From NCBI GenBank assembly GCA_012267435.1, contig JAAXGM010000009.1, forward strand, positions 1-48,902: DNA of 48,902 nt, written 5' to 3'. Of this stretch, positions 9,189 through 18,481 are shown in pieces. The stretch is from Gemmatimonadota bacterium (lineage in GTDB: Bacteria > Gemmatimonadota > Gemmatimonadetes > Longimicrobiales > Gaopeijiaceae). Position 1 is the stretch's first letter. The number at the start of each line of letters is the position of its first letter. A model generated the notes under the pieces. That model had not been told where the DNA came from, ran no database searches, and worked only from the letters and a program-made list of their open reading frames with translations. Position numbers and translations under genes: made by a program.

Positions 9189-10119
9189 GGCGAAGCGCGA
9201 AACGGGGGAAGCCGATGTTGCGGTGAAGAACCCAGATGGAGACGAGCATCAGGATGGTGAAGCCCGCCGCGACCGCGACCGCGGTAGCGGGCGACGCGAT
9301 CAGGTAGTCCGCGAGCGAATAGGCCCTGAAGACCGCCCCGCTCTGCATGACCGCCGCCAGCAGCGAGCTCCCGAACGCCGACAGGGCGTCGCGAGCCTGC
9401 CACCACAGATAGGTGATGAGGCCGCCGGTGGTAAGCTGCGGGACGGTTGAGAGGAAGGCCGCCACCGCCGCGAATGCGGCGACCGGCATGCTGGTCAGCG
9501 TCCCCGCGAGCATCCATCCACGCGGCGAACGAGGCCAGAGTCGGCGCCGTCGCGCAGCCTGGCGCCGGTCGGTGGTCTGTTCGGCCACCTCCCGCCAGCG
9601 CGCCATCACTCTCTCCGCGAAGCCGGCGGCGGGCGCGAGGGAGGGCAGGGCCTCGAGTGTGGCGATCAGACGCCGCCAGCCCGCCAGCCTGCTCTCGCAG
9701 TCACCGCAGGTCGCCAGATGCGCCTTCGCCAAGGTGGCGCGTTTCCTGGACAGCACACCGTCCGCGAGCTCCTGCAGCCGCCTTCCGGAGAGATGCGCGT
9801 CCGCGGCCGACCGGGTCAGCCACCGGCGCAGCCGGACCCACGACCATACCCGGGAGGAACGCGAGGCTTCGCCGTGGAGGTCGATCCCGGAAAGGACTCG
9901 CTCGGTGAACCGGCCGGGAGGGGCGAACCGACGCAGTCGGCCGAGTTCGCCGAAGACCTCCCGCCAAGCGTCCATCCGGGCGCGGCAACCGGTGCAGTCC
10001 GCCAGATGCCTGCGGGCGTATTCGGTCTCCGCGTCGACACGTCCTTCAGCGGCGTCGAGCAGGCCTTGGATCACGTCATCGTCCAGATGCCCGCCGTGGC
10101 TGGATCGATCCGAATTCAT
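9175..10119 (-). CDS. Anti-sigma-factor-like protein with two zf-HC2 modules and TM segments
   Basis: Two HxxxCxxC motifs: HLADCTGC and HLATCGDC, each followed by PGRFTERVL/AAGFAERVM; C-terminal TM; directly downstream of ECF sigma. Confidence 0.75.
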   Translation of the reverse strand: MNSDRSSHGGHLDDDVIQGLLDAAEGRVDAETEYARRHLADCTGCRARMDAWREVFGELGRLRRFAPPGRFTERVLSGIDLHGEASRSSRVWSWVRLRRWLTRSAADAHLSGRRLQELADGVLSRKRATLAKAHLATCGDCESRLAGWRRLIATLEALPSLAPAAGFAERVMARWREVAEQTTDRRQAARRRRLWPRSPRGWMLAGTLTSMPVAAFAAVAAFLSTVPQLTTGGLITYLWWQARDALSAFGSSLLAAVMQSGAVFRAYSLADYLIASPATAVAVAAGFTILMLVSIWVLHRNIGFPRFALRHVYN

Positions 10120-10272
10120 CTGCCGCCTGCCGCCTCCGCCTGTCGTGGCGTTCCCATCCTCGCGGGATCTCCAGGATGCGGGGTCATCGTAGTCCCAAAA
10201 CCCGTGCCCTGCATCGGCTCTCCCGGCGTACGGCACGAGCGCGCGGTAGGTTTCGCGTCCATGAGCATCGAA

Positions 10273-10863
10273 TCATGCCTCCGCGAGCCGAAGCTTGAGT
10301 TCGGCCCTGGCCCGGTGAAGATAGGTCTTTACCGTGCCAAGCGGGATGTCCATGATGCGGGCGATCTCGTCATAGGTGTGTCCCTCGATGTGGCGGAGCA
10401 ACACCACCACCCGATAATCCTCGCGCAGCTTCCCGATCGCGGCCTCGATCTGGCCGGCGAGCTCGCGGTTCTGGACATATTCCTCCGGGCTTTCTCCGGG
10501 CGACCGCACCACCAGGCTGGTGCGCGCCTGGGCCTCCGGGGTGACCGCGTCCGGCGCGCCGTGCATCGAGACCGTGGGCACGCGCCGCTTGCGCAGATGA
10601 TCGATGGTCAGGTTGTTTGCGATCTTGAAGATCCAGCTGGAGAACTTGTATTGGGGATTGTAGGTATCGATCGCGTTGAAGGTGCGGATGAAGGCTTCCT
10701 GCGCCAGGTCTTCGGCGACGGTGCGGTTCCTCACCATCCGGTATATCAGGGAGAAGACGGGGCGTTCATATCTGGAGAGCAGTTCGCGATAGGCGCTCTC
10801 CCGACCCTCGGCGGCGAGGGTTACGAGTTCCGCGTCTTCGACGCTCTGGTAGTTCAAGGACAT
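10273..10863 (-). CDS. ECF-family RNA polymerase sigma factor
   Basis: AEDLAQEAFIRTFNAIDTYNPQYKFSSWIFKIANNLTIDHLRKRR and region 4 HTYDEIARIMDIPLGTVKTYLHRAR. Confidence 0.95.
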   Translation of the reverse strand: MSLNYQSVEDAELVTLAAEGRESAYRELLSRYERPVFSLIYRMVRNRTVAEDLAQEAFIRTFNAIDTYNPQYKFSSWIFKIANNLTIDHLRKRRVPTVSMHGAPDAVTPEAQARTSLVVRSPGESPEEYVQNRELAGQIEAAIGKLREDYRVVVLLRHIEGHTYDEIARIMDIPLGTVKTYLHRARAELKLRLAEA

Positions 10864-10901
10864 CCGCCGGATGAGGTTCGCGCCGTCCCGTACGAGAATC
10901 G

Positions 10902-11630
10902 ATGATGAACGTTTCCGGAGCGCAGCCGTCGTCGGGGGACGACCGCGCGCGCCAGGTGCACGAGATCTTCTCGCGCATCGCGCCGCGGTACGACATCCTC
11001 AACCGCGTGCTCAGCCTGAGCATCGACCGCTGGTGGCGTCGCCGGGCCGTGCGCGCGCTCGACTATTCCTCTCACGACTCGGCCCGATACCTGGATGCCT
11101 GCGCGGGCACCTGCGACCTGGCCATCGAACTGGCGACCCGCCCGGACTTCCGGGGCAGGGTGGTGGCGCTGGACTTCGCGGAACCCATGCTGCGCAGGGG
11201 CGGGAGGAAAAGCGTTGGTCTGCCCGTGCATCCGCTGTGCGGGGACGCGCAGCGTCTGCCTTTCGCCGACGAGTCCTTCGACGGCGCCATGGTGGCCTTC
11301 GGGGTGCGCAACCTTTCGCACCTCGACTTGGGATTGGCGGAGCTGCGCCGGGTGCTGCGCGACGGGAGCCCGCTGGTCGTTCTCGAATTCACCATTCCCC
11401 CGAACCCGATCATCCGGGCCGCATATCTCTGGTACTTCCGGCACATTCTTCCGGCGGTCGGCCGGATCGTGTCGGGGCACCGCTGGGCGTACAGCTATCT
11501 GCCGGCCTCGGTCCGTGAATTCCCGGGTCCGCAAGTCTTGGGCCAGCGACTGCTGGACGCGGGATTCCGCACGGTCCGGTGGCAACTGCCGACCTTCGGG
11601 ATAGTGGCCATCCATGTGGGTGAGAGGTAG
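10902..11630 (+). CDS. ubiE/menG: Demethylmenaquinone/ubiquinone methyltransferase
   Basis: FSRIAPRYDILNRVLSLSIDRWWRR, DACAGTCDLAIELA, GDAQRLPFADESFD, FGVRNL. Confidence 0.93.
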   Translation: MMNVSGAQPSSGDDRARQVHEIFSRIAPRYDILNRVLSLSIDRWWRRRAVRALDYSSHDSARYLDACAGTCDLAIELATRPDFRGRVVALDFAEPMLRRGGRKSVGLPVHPLCGDAQRLPFADESFDGAMVAFGVRNLSHLDLGLAELRRVLRDGSPLVVLEFTIPPNPIIRAAYLWYFRHILPAVGRIVSGHRWAYSYLPASVREFPGPQVLGQRLLDAGFRTVRWQLPTFGIVAIHVGER

Positions 11631-11662
11631 CTCGGAGGGCGGCGGGTCCCGATGGCCCCGCG

Positions 11663-13156
11663 TCATCCGGGGGATGGTCCGGCCGGCGGAACCGGACCGG
11701 AGATTCCCTCCACTTCCCAGATCGTCACTTCGCCGAGCGTATCGACGGGCAGGTCGAACCGGGACGGATCCCCGAGAATGAGGATCACCATCCGGTCCGG
11801 ATCCAGGTGCCTCCGCAGGACGCGGTGCACGTCGGCGGGAGAGACCCGCTGTACGCCCGTCACATACCGCTCCAGCCAGTCTTCCGGCAGCTCCTGGGCA
11901 TCGTGCAGCACGCGCCGGGAGACGACTTGCATCGCTCCCTGGAAATTGAACGAGAAGCCGTTGCTGGCCGCCTCCACGGCGGCTTCCACCTCGTCGCGCG
12001 CGGGGGGAGCGGTGCGCATTTCCTCCATCACCTCGAGGATCGCGCGCGTCGCGGCAATGGTCGACTCGCTTTTCGTTCGCGTGAGGGCGCCCACGATGCC
12101 GTCATTGTCGTCGGGGGTGGTCCAGAAGGAGCCCGCGCTGTAGGAGAGACCGAGTTCGGTGCGCACCCGGTTCAGAATGCGGCTCGAGAAGCCCCCGGAT
12201 CCGAGGATCGAGTTGGCTATGCGGGAGGCGAAGTAGTCGCCCGAGTCCTCTTGGCGGACGGAGCTTCGGTGCGCCATGACGATGGTCGTCTGCTCCAGCT
12301 CCCGCGGGATCAGGTAGATCCCCGGCTCGTCCATGATGTCGGGGGTCGGTGGTTCGGGCAGCGTCTGCTCGCACGCGGGCCACCCGGAGAGAAATCCGCG
12401 CAGGTGGGCCTCGATTTCCTCCCATTCCAGGTTGCCCGACACCCCCAGCGTCAGGTTGTCCCGGCACAGGATGCGTCCATGGGCGGCGAGCAGGTTCTCA
12501 CGCGAGAGATCCTCCGGATCGAGATCGTCGGGTCCCATCTCCCAGCCGATGGGGTGGTCGCCGAACATGAGACGATTGAACTCGGAGAACGCCAGACGAC
12601 CGGGGTCGTCGGGGCGGCGCAGGGCGCTCTCCAGCTCCTGACCGCGCCACACCTCGACCTGAACCGAATCGAAGCGGGGATGAAGTAGCATGTCCTTCCA
12701 GAGGCGCAGGCCGGGCTCCAGGTTGCCGGTGAGCGAGTTGAGGGTCGCGGAGGTGCTCCCGCCGGAGGATCCGAACGCAAGCTGCAGCGCGTGCTGGTCG
12801 ACTTGTTCGTCGACGGAATCGGGATGGAGTTCGATGGTCCCCCCGAACCGGAGCAGCGAGGGGAGCGCGGTGGTGGCGGCGTAGAGTTCCCGGCCAAGGA
12901 GTCCGAAACCGCCCGCAAAGCGCGCGTAGACGTTCACCAGGGGCAGGGAGTGGTCCTCCAGGAAGAAGACGGTCACGCCCTCGATCTCGTGCTCCGAGGG
13001 GGTGGGCGGGGTGAAGGACAGCGGGGCGAATCGGAGCGCCTCGACGGCGTCCCGGTCCGCGGGCGGTCTCTGCGCGGTCGCTCCGTCCGGCGTCGCGGCC
13101 ACCGCTGCGAGCAGGGTGGCGATCAATGCCGGGCGTTCCGGCCCGAATCGGGTCAC
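11663..13156 (-). CDS. M16 family peptidase-like subunit lacking the HxxEH motif
   Basis: M16-like fold signatures; no HxxEH in N-terminal half (HSLPLVNVYARFAGG...); GTG start overlaps upstream TGA (GTGA). Confidence 0.8.
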   Translation of the reverse strand: MTRFGPERPALIATLLAAVAATPDGATAQRPPADRDAVEALRFAPLSFTPPTPSEHEIEGVTVFFLEDHSLPLVNVYARFAGGFGLLGRELYAATTALPSLLRFGGTIELHPDSVDEQVDQHALQLAFGSSGGSTSATLNSLTGNLEPGLRLWKDMLLHPRFDSVQVEVWRGQELESALRRPDDPGRLAFSEFNRLMFGDHPIGWEMGPDDLDPEDLSRENLLAAHGRILCRDNLTLGVSGNLEWEEIEAHLRGFLSGWPACEQTLPEPPTPDIMDEPGIYLIPRELEQTTIVMAHRSSVRQEDSGDYFASRIANSILGSGGFSSRILNRVRTELGLSYSAGSFWTTPDDNDGIVGALTRTKSESTIAATRAILEVMEEMRTAPPARDEVEAAVEAASNGFSFNFQGAMQVVSRRVLHDAQELPEDWLERYVTGVQRVSPADVHRVLRRHLDPDRMVILILGDPSRFDLPVDTLGEVTIWEVEGISGPVPPAGPSPG

Positions 13157-14760
13157 GGGTCGGTGTCTCCGGTCCGCTTCACGAGGGTGGCGACGGTTCG
13201 GTTGTCGCGCGTGAAATAGGTTTGCACCACGCGTTGCACGTCCGCGGGCTGGACGTTGTAGAGCAGGGCGGTCCGCTCGAAGGTGGTCCGCCAGTTTCCG
13301 TAATGGGTGACCGAGCCGGCAAGCTGAAGCGCGAGTCCGAGGTTGGATTGAAGGCGCCGCACGCCGGACGCCACCAGCTGGTTGCGCACGCGCCGCAGCT
13401 CCCTCTGTTCGGGAGGTTCCAGCGCGAGGCGCTCGATTTCCTCGTAGAGGGCCGCTTCGATGTCGGCGGGGGTGCTCGGCGCGCGTGGGGTTACGTGGAC
13501 GACGAACTGTCCCGGGAAGCGCGATCCCGGCACGGTGGTGGCGGTGACCGCGGCGGCCAGGCGGTCCTGCGTGACCAGGCGACGGTAGAGACGGGAGGTG
13601 CGCCGCCCCGCCAGCACGGACGCCAGCATGGTGAGCGCCGGGCTGTCCGGGTGGTGACCGCTCACCGTGTGCCACCCCACCCGCAGCTGCGGCTCGGCGT
13701 CCATTACCAGCTCCACCCGGCGCTCGCCGCGCTGCGGAGGCTCGACGGCGAGGACCGGGGGAGGGGGGTCGCCGGACCGGATGTCGCCCAGGTAGTCGCG
13801 CGCCCAGGCTGTGATCGAATCCGGCGCCACGTCGCCCACGATCGCGACCACGGCATTGCGGGCGCCGTAGTAGCGCCGGTGGTACTCCTCCACGTCGCGG
13901 CGCGACAGCCGCTCCAAGTCCGACATGTACCCGACCACCGGAACCCCGTAGGGGTGCATCAGGAACGCCGTCGCCAGGTGGACCTCGTGCAGAAGGCCGC
14001 CCGGGTTGGTGTCCACCCGGGTGCGGCGCTCCTCCATGACCACGTCTCGCTCGGTATAGAATTCGCGAAAGACGGGGTTGTGCGCCCGGTCGCTCTCGAG
14101 CAGGAACCACATCTTGGCCCGGTTGGCCGGAAGTTCCACGAAATAGGTCGTAGCCTCCGAGGAGGTGGTTGCGTTGAGGTTGCGGGCGCCGTTTCTCGTG
14201 AGGATGCGGCTGAACTCGTTGGAGACCACGGGGGTCTGTGCCTGGCCCTCATAGGCTTTGACACGTTCCCGGAGCGCGCTGAGGCGGGTGGTGTCGGTCG
14301 CTGGCGCGGACAACTCTGCGAGCAGGGAGTCGTGCGCGGCGTCCATGCGCGCGAAGAGATCGAGCTCGGTTTCCACGTCGCGGGTGCCCACCGTGGTGGT
14401 GCCCTTGAAGAGCATGTGCTCGAGGAGATGGGCCGTGCCGGTCGTCCCGAGCGTCTCGTTCACGCCCCCGACCGCGTACTCGACGACGAACGCCGCCGTG
14501 GGGGCCGATGGACGCGGGAGGATCAGCAGGCGCAGCCCGTTGTCAAGCGTCAGTTCCCGCACGGGAAGGTCGGGAACGATGCCGTCCTGGCCCGAGGCCC
14601 GCTCGGGCAGCGAGCTGAGCGCAGCCAGAATCAGGGTCGGGAGGACCCTGGGGGCCTGCGAGCGAAACCGCGCCGCCATCCGTCCTCCGAAGCGCCTTGC
14701 CGGCCCGGCGCCTCGCCGCTCTCGGTGCTCGGACGGATTCATCCACGGACTGCTGGTCAT
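13153..14760 (-). CDS. M16 family zinc peptidase (catalytic), signal peptide; alternative start ATG at 14679
   Basis: TAHLLEHMLFKGTTTVG (HxxEH) and M16 C-terminal domain; alternative start MAARFRSQAPRVLPTLILAALSSLPERASGQ preceded by GGAGG. Confidence 0.88.
   Translation of the reverse strand: MTSSPWMNPSEHRERRGAGPARRFGGRMAARFRSQAPRVLPTLILAALSSLPERASGQDGIVPDLPVRELTLDNGLRLLILPRPSAPTAAFVVEYAVGGVNETLGTTGTAHLLEHMLFKGTTTVGTRDVETELDLFARMDAAHDSLLAELSAPATDTTRLSALRERVKAYEGQAQTPVVSNEFSRILTRNGARNLNATTSSEATTYFVELPANRAKMWFLLESDRAHNPVFREFYTERDVVMEERRTRVDTNPGGLLHEVHLATAFLMHPYGVPVVGYMSDLERLSRRDVEEYHRRYYGARNAVVAIVGDVAPDSITAWARDYLGDIRSGDPPPPVLAVEPPQRGERRVELVMDAEPQLRVGWHTVSGHHPDSPALTMLASVLAGRRTSRLYRRLVTQDRLAAAVTATTVPGSRFPGQFVVHVTPRAPSTPADIEAALYEEIERLALEPPEQRELRRVRNQLVASGVRRLQSNLGLALQLAGSVTHYGNWRTTFERTALLYNVQPADVQRVVQTYFTRDNRTVATLVKRTGDTDP
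14691..14754 (-). repeat. Dispersed repeat copy B
   Basis: AGCAGTCCGTGGATGAATCCGTCCGAGCACCGAGAGCGGCGAGGCGCCGGGCCGGCAAGGCGCT (minus strand); 59/64 identical to copy C. Confidence 0.92.
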
Positions 14761-15587
14761 TGATGTGGTGGCTGGCAGCGGGGACAGTGGAACGCCGATC
14801 GGTTGCCGATCACCGTCTTAAGGACGACCCCCGGACACTTCACGCAGGGCTGGCCTTCCCGACCGTATATCACCAGACGGGGACCGAACGATCCTTCGAG
14901 CCCGGCGGGGTCGCGGTAGTCGCGCAGGGTCGTCCCGCAGGCGGCGATGGCGGCCCGCAGCACCCTGCGGATGGATCGGTGCAGGGGCGCGACCCTGGCC
15001 GCCGGAATCGCGCGCGCCGGCACGGCCGGGTGGATGCCGGCGAGAAACAGCGCCTCATTCGCATAGATGTTCCCGATTCCGGCCACGCGCCGCTGGTCGA
15101 GCAGCCACGAACGGATCGGGGAGCGGGAGCGGGCGAGTTCGGCCGCAAGACGGCGGGCGGTGAACGCGCGGCTGAGAGGTTCGAGCCCCAGCGTGCGCGA
15201 CCAGCTCCGCCACGAGCGCCCGGAGAAGCGCTGCAACCGCCCGAATCGACGCACGTCGCTGTAGACGGCCGCGTCGCCTCCGGCCAGATCGAAGGTGACG
15301 CCCGTGTGGACGGGGAGCGGAGTGGAGTCGCCGCGCGGATGGAACAGAAGGCGGCCGGTCATCCCTAGGTTGATGACCAGAACCGTGTCCGGGGAGCAGA
15401 ACCACACCACGTTCTTGCCCCGTCGTCCCACCTGGTCGATCCTGGCGCCGCCCATTCCGCGGGCGAAGGCGCCGGCCGGCTCCGACAGCAGATCAGGGCG
15501 CCGTACGCTCACACCGGAGATCGTCCGGCCGGCGAGGTGCGGCGCGAGGCCCCGCGCGATCGTCTCCGCTTCGGGAAGTTCGGGCAG
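14757..15587 (-). CDS. mutM: Formamidopyrimidine-DNA glycosylase, probable CTG start
   Basis: (M)PELPEAETIARGL..., RRGKN, DQRRVAGIGNIYANEALFLAGIHP, C-terminal zinc finger CVKC...CPRCQ; coding extends 25 codons upstream of the listed GTG at 15512. Confidence 0.92.
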   Translation of the reverse strand: MPELPEAETIARGLAPHLAGRTISGVSVRRPDLLSEPAGAFARGMGGARIDQVGRRGKNVVWFCSPDTVLVINLGMTGRLLFHPRGDSTPLPVHTGVTFDLAGGDAAVYSDVRRFGRLQRFSGRSWRSWSRTLGLEPLSRAFTARRLAAELARSRSPIRSWLLDQRRVAGIGNIYANEALFLAGIHPAVPARAIPAARVAPLHRSIRRVLRAAIAACGTTLRDYRDPAGLEGSFGPRLVIYGREGQPCVKCPGVVLKTVIGNRSAFHCPRCQPPHQ

Positions 15588-15629
15588 TCTGACTCCGGCG
15601 GCTGGAGGTGGGCGACGGTGAGGTGAGGA

Positions 15630-15938
15630 TCAGGTTTCCACGGCGGTGCCGGCCGCGGTCACCATGAGCATGTTATTGATCACCTCGTAGTCCAGGTCGA
15701 CGGACACGACCGCGTTGGCGCCCCGGTCGGCGGCGCGCTCGGCCATCTCGCGCAGGGCGTGCGCGCGTGCGTTGCTCAGCGCGCGCTCGTATGCGCCGGA
15801 ACGCCCGCCCACGACATCGCGGACGGCTGCAAACAGATCCTTGAAGATGTTGGCGCCGATGATCGCCTCCCCGGTGACGATGCCGAGATAGTCGCGCACG
15901 GGACGTCCTTCCAGCGTTGGCGTGGTGGTAATGATCAT
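15630..15938 (-). CDS. YbjQ/UPF0145 family protein
   Basis: [37 protein letters not shown]...GGRSGAYE...[27 protein letters not shown]. Confidence 0.93.
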   Translation of the reverse strand: MIITTTPTLEGRPVRDYLGIVTGEAIIGANIFKDLFAAVRDVVGGRSGAYERALSNARAHALREMAERAADRGANAVVSVDLDYEVINNMLMVTAAGTAVET

Positions 15939-16014
15939 GGTTTCCCTTCTTCACATAGTGGGTTGTTGAGGTTGCACTGCGGTGCGCGGCCCGGTGTCGG
16001 GGTCGGACGAGAAG

Positions 16015-17292
16015 TCAGCTTCTCGCCAGCTCCCGCCATCCTATGTCGGAACGGAAGTATCTGCCTTCGAAACGGATCCCGCGCGCGGCGCGCCGGGAAC
16101 GCTCGGCCGCCTCCGCCAGCGTAGCGCCGAGCCCGGTCGCGGCGAGCACGCGTCCTCCCGCCGTCAGCACCTTGCCTTCGTCGTGCCGGGTGCCCGCGTG
16201 AAAGAGCAGCATGTCGGGGTCGTCGGCCAGCGACCCGGGGACCTCCATGGCCGCGCCCGTCCGATAGGACCCGGGATACCCCTCGGCCGCCAGCACGGTG
16301 GCCACCGCGGCTCCCCCTGCGGCGTCGGCACGGTATCCGGCGAGCCCGCTCCCGTCGGCGACCGCCATCATCGGGTCCAGCAGGGAACCCTCGAGCAGAG
16401 GAAGCACGACCTGGGTCTCCGGGTCCCCGAAGCGGCAGTTGAACTCAACCACCCTGGGACCCTCGTCCGTTAGCATCAGGCCGGCGTACAGGAGTCCGCG
16501 GAAGGGACAGCCAGCCTCGGCGAGAGCGTGCAGCACGGGATCCAGGATCTCGTCGCCGACACGCGCGATCAAGTCGGCGGTGGCCAGGGAGACCGGCGCG
16601 TACGCCCCCATGCCGCCGGTGTTGGGCCCGGTGTCGCCCTCGCCGATCCGCTTGTGATCCTGCGAGGCGACCAGTGGAACGGCCCGCTCCCCGTCGGCGA
16701 GGGCGAAGACGCTTAGCTCCTCGCCGGTCATGCGCTCCTCGATCACGACTTCGCGTCCGGCATCGCCCATGCTTCCCTCCACGAGCATCCGCCGGATCGC
16801 GACGCGGGCCTCTTCCGGGTCGTCGCATACGACCGCGCCCTTTCCCGCCGCCAGCCCGGAGGCCTTCACCACGCAGGGCCCGCCTCCCTCCACCACATAC
16901 GCTTCGGCCCGAGCCGCGTCGGTGAAGACGCGGTAGTCGGCGGTGGGCACGCCCGCGGCGCTCATGAGGTCCTTGGCGAAGGCCTTGCTCGATTCGATGC
17001 GCGCCGCCGCCCGCGAGGGTCCGAAAGCGGGCACGCCCGCGGCCTCCAGGCGGTCGGCGAGACCGAGCGCGAGCGGGACTTCCGGGCCGATCACCACCAG
17101 TTCCATCCGGTGCGTCCTCGCCCACGAGGTCAGCGCCTCCACGTCCGTCGGGGAGATGTCGACAGGCCGCGCCATCCCCGCCATCCCGGCGTTGGGGCGC
17201 GTCGCGTGGAAGCTGGCGTCGGGCGCGTCCCGGCCGAGCTTCCAGAGCAGTGCGTGCTCGCGCCCTCCGTTGCCGACGATCAGAATGCGCAT
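16015..17292 (-). CDS. purD: Phosphoribosylamine--glycine ligase
   Basis: MRILIVGNGGREHALLWKL, GPEVPLALGLADRLEAAGVPAFGPSRAAARIESSKAFAKDLM, GMGAYAP, EFNCRFGDPETQVVLPLL. Confidence 0.97.
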   Translation of the reverse strand: MRILIVGNGGREHALLWKLGRDAPDASFHATRPNAGMAGMARPVDISPTDVEALTSWARTHRMELVVIGPEVPLALGLADRLEAAGVPAFGPSRAAARIESSKAFAKDLMSAAGVPTADYRVFTDAARAEAYVVEGGGPCVVKASGLAAGKGAVVCDDPEEARVAIRRMLVEGSMGDAGREVVIEERMTGEELSVFALADGERAVPLVASQDHKRIGEGDTGPNTGGMGAYAPVSLATADLIARVGDEILDPVLHALAEAGCPFRGLLYAGLMLTDEGPRVVEFNCRFGDPETQVVLPLLEGSLLDPMMAVADGSGLAGYRADAAGGAAVATVLAAEGYPGSYRTGAAMEVPGSLADDPDMLLFHAGTRHDEGKVLTAGGRVLAATGLGATLAEAAERSRRAARGIRFEGRYFRSDIGWRELARS

Positions 17293-17308
17293 GGCAGTGG
17301 TACCGGGG

Positions 17309-18340
17309 CTATCTGCGGATGTTGTCCCTGATCGAGTCGCTCATCCTGCGGGCCGCCCCGCGCATGGATCCGATGAAGCTGCGGGCCTCCTCCGCGTATG
17401 CCTCGGCCGCCGAGGATATGTCTTCGCGGTAGGACGGGTCGGGGTCGTCGCGCCGAGGGTACTCTCCCGCCACGATCCGGTCGTACTCGCCGCTCTCGAT
17501 CCAGCTCCGTATCTCGGAGAGCCGCAGGACCCAGAACGGATGGGTGACGCCGAGCAGGTTGAGCACCTTGAAGACGTGGTCGGCCACATCTCCGCCCTCG
17601 CGGTAGTCCTCGGCCTGGCTGACGAACTCGCCGAGGTTGAGGTCCGAGGAGGCGCCCCCGCCCGCCATCTTCATCATGGCGGTCATGGCGACATCCGCGT
17701 CCTGGATGGAGAGCAGCCCGGCGCGGTCCGAGGAGAGTTCGCTCTTGCGGGACCACTCCAGCAATCCCATGAGGACGGCGCGCGCGGCGAGTCCGACGAT
17801 CGGGAACCCGAGGCCGGCAAGCTGGATCAGCAGCACCATCATCGTGCGGTAGAGCACGTGTCCACTCACGATGTGACCCACTTCATGACCCAGGATGAAG
17901 GACAGCTCATCATCGTTCAGGATCAGGACGGTCCCCGAGTTGAGGATGATGAAGGGTTTGTCCATGCCGTATGCGCCGGCGTTGGCGATCGGGGTCTGGG
18001 AGACGTAGAGCGGGTACTCCTCGGTGTCCAGCGTCTCCACGATGTCCCGGTATCGCTCGTAGATGTGGCCGTACTGGCGCTCGCTCACCCGCAGCGCGTT
18101 CGCCTGGAACGCGAGCCGGATGGGCTTCTCGCCGAAGAAGCCGAAGAGGGTCTTCAGGACTTCGTCGAAGACGGGAAGCTTGCGCAGCGCCGCCAGGGCC
18201 GCCCGATCCGCGGGGTGTTCCCACGAGCGCGATGATATGCCCGTGAGGATGCGGCGCGCGTGTGCGTGGGGTGCGCCGCTGCCGTTTCCACTGGCGTTCT
18301 CGGCCGCGCCGCTGCCACGGTCTGCGTCAGAACCGTCCAT
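17309..18340 (-). CDS. M48 family metallopeptidase
   Basis: FILGHEVGHIVSGH (HExxH), TM segment, SSDRAGLL motif; start set at MDGSDADRG. Confidence 0.88.
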   Translation of the reverse strand: MDGSDADRGSGAAENASGNGSGAPHAHARRILTGISSRSWEHPADRAALAALRKLPVFDEVLKTLFGFFGEKPIRLAFQANALRVSERQYGHIYERYRDIVETLDTEEYPLYVSQTPIANAGAYGMDKPFIILNSGTVLILNDDELSFILGHEVGHIVSGHVLYRTMMVLLIQLAGLGFPIVGLAARAVLMGLLEWSRKSELSSDRAGLLSIQDADVAMTAMMKMAGGGASSDLNLGEFVSQAEDYREGGDVADHVFKVLNLLGVTHPFWVLRLSEIRSWIESGEYDRIVAGEYPRRDDPDPSYREDISSAAEAYAEEARSFIGSMRGAARRMSDSIRDNIRR

Positions 18341-18481
18341 GGTGATTCTCCTTTGGCGGACGCCTCGCGTCCTGGTACTCGTGTTGGCCGCGCCGGGCTC
18401 CCCCCCGCCGTGGTCGGTTCTCGTACGCCCTGCCCGGAACCCAGGTTTCCGCACCCGGTCCGCCGTACTTGCGGCAATCCT

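Noticed and set aside
13157-14110. N-terminal extension of the 815-aa ORF 11663..14110
   Set aside because: Arg/Gly/Pro-rich out-of-frame read-through of the upstream M16 gene; real start is the GTGA overlap at 13156.
13126-14763. 545-aa plus-strand ORF antisense to the M16 peptidase
   Set aside because: Shadow ORF; the minus strand carries HxxEH and M16 domains.
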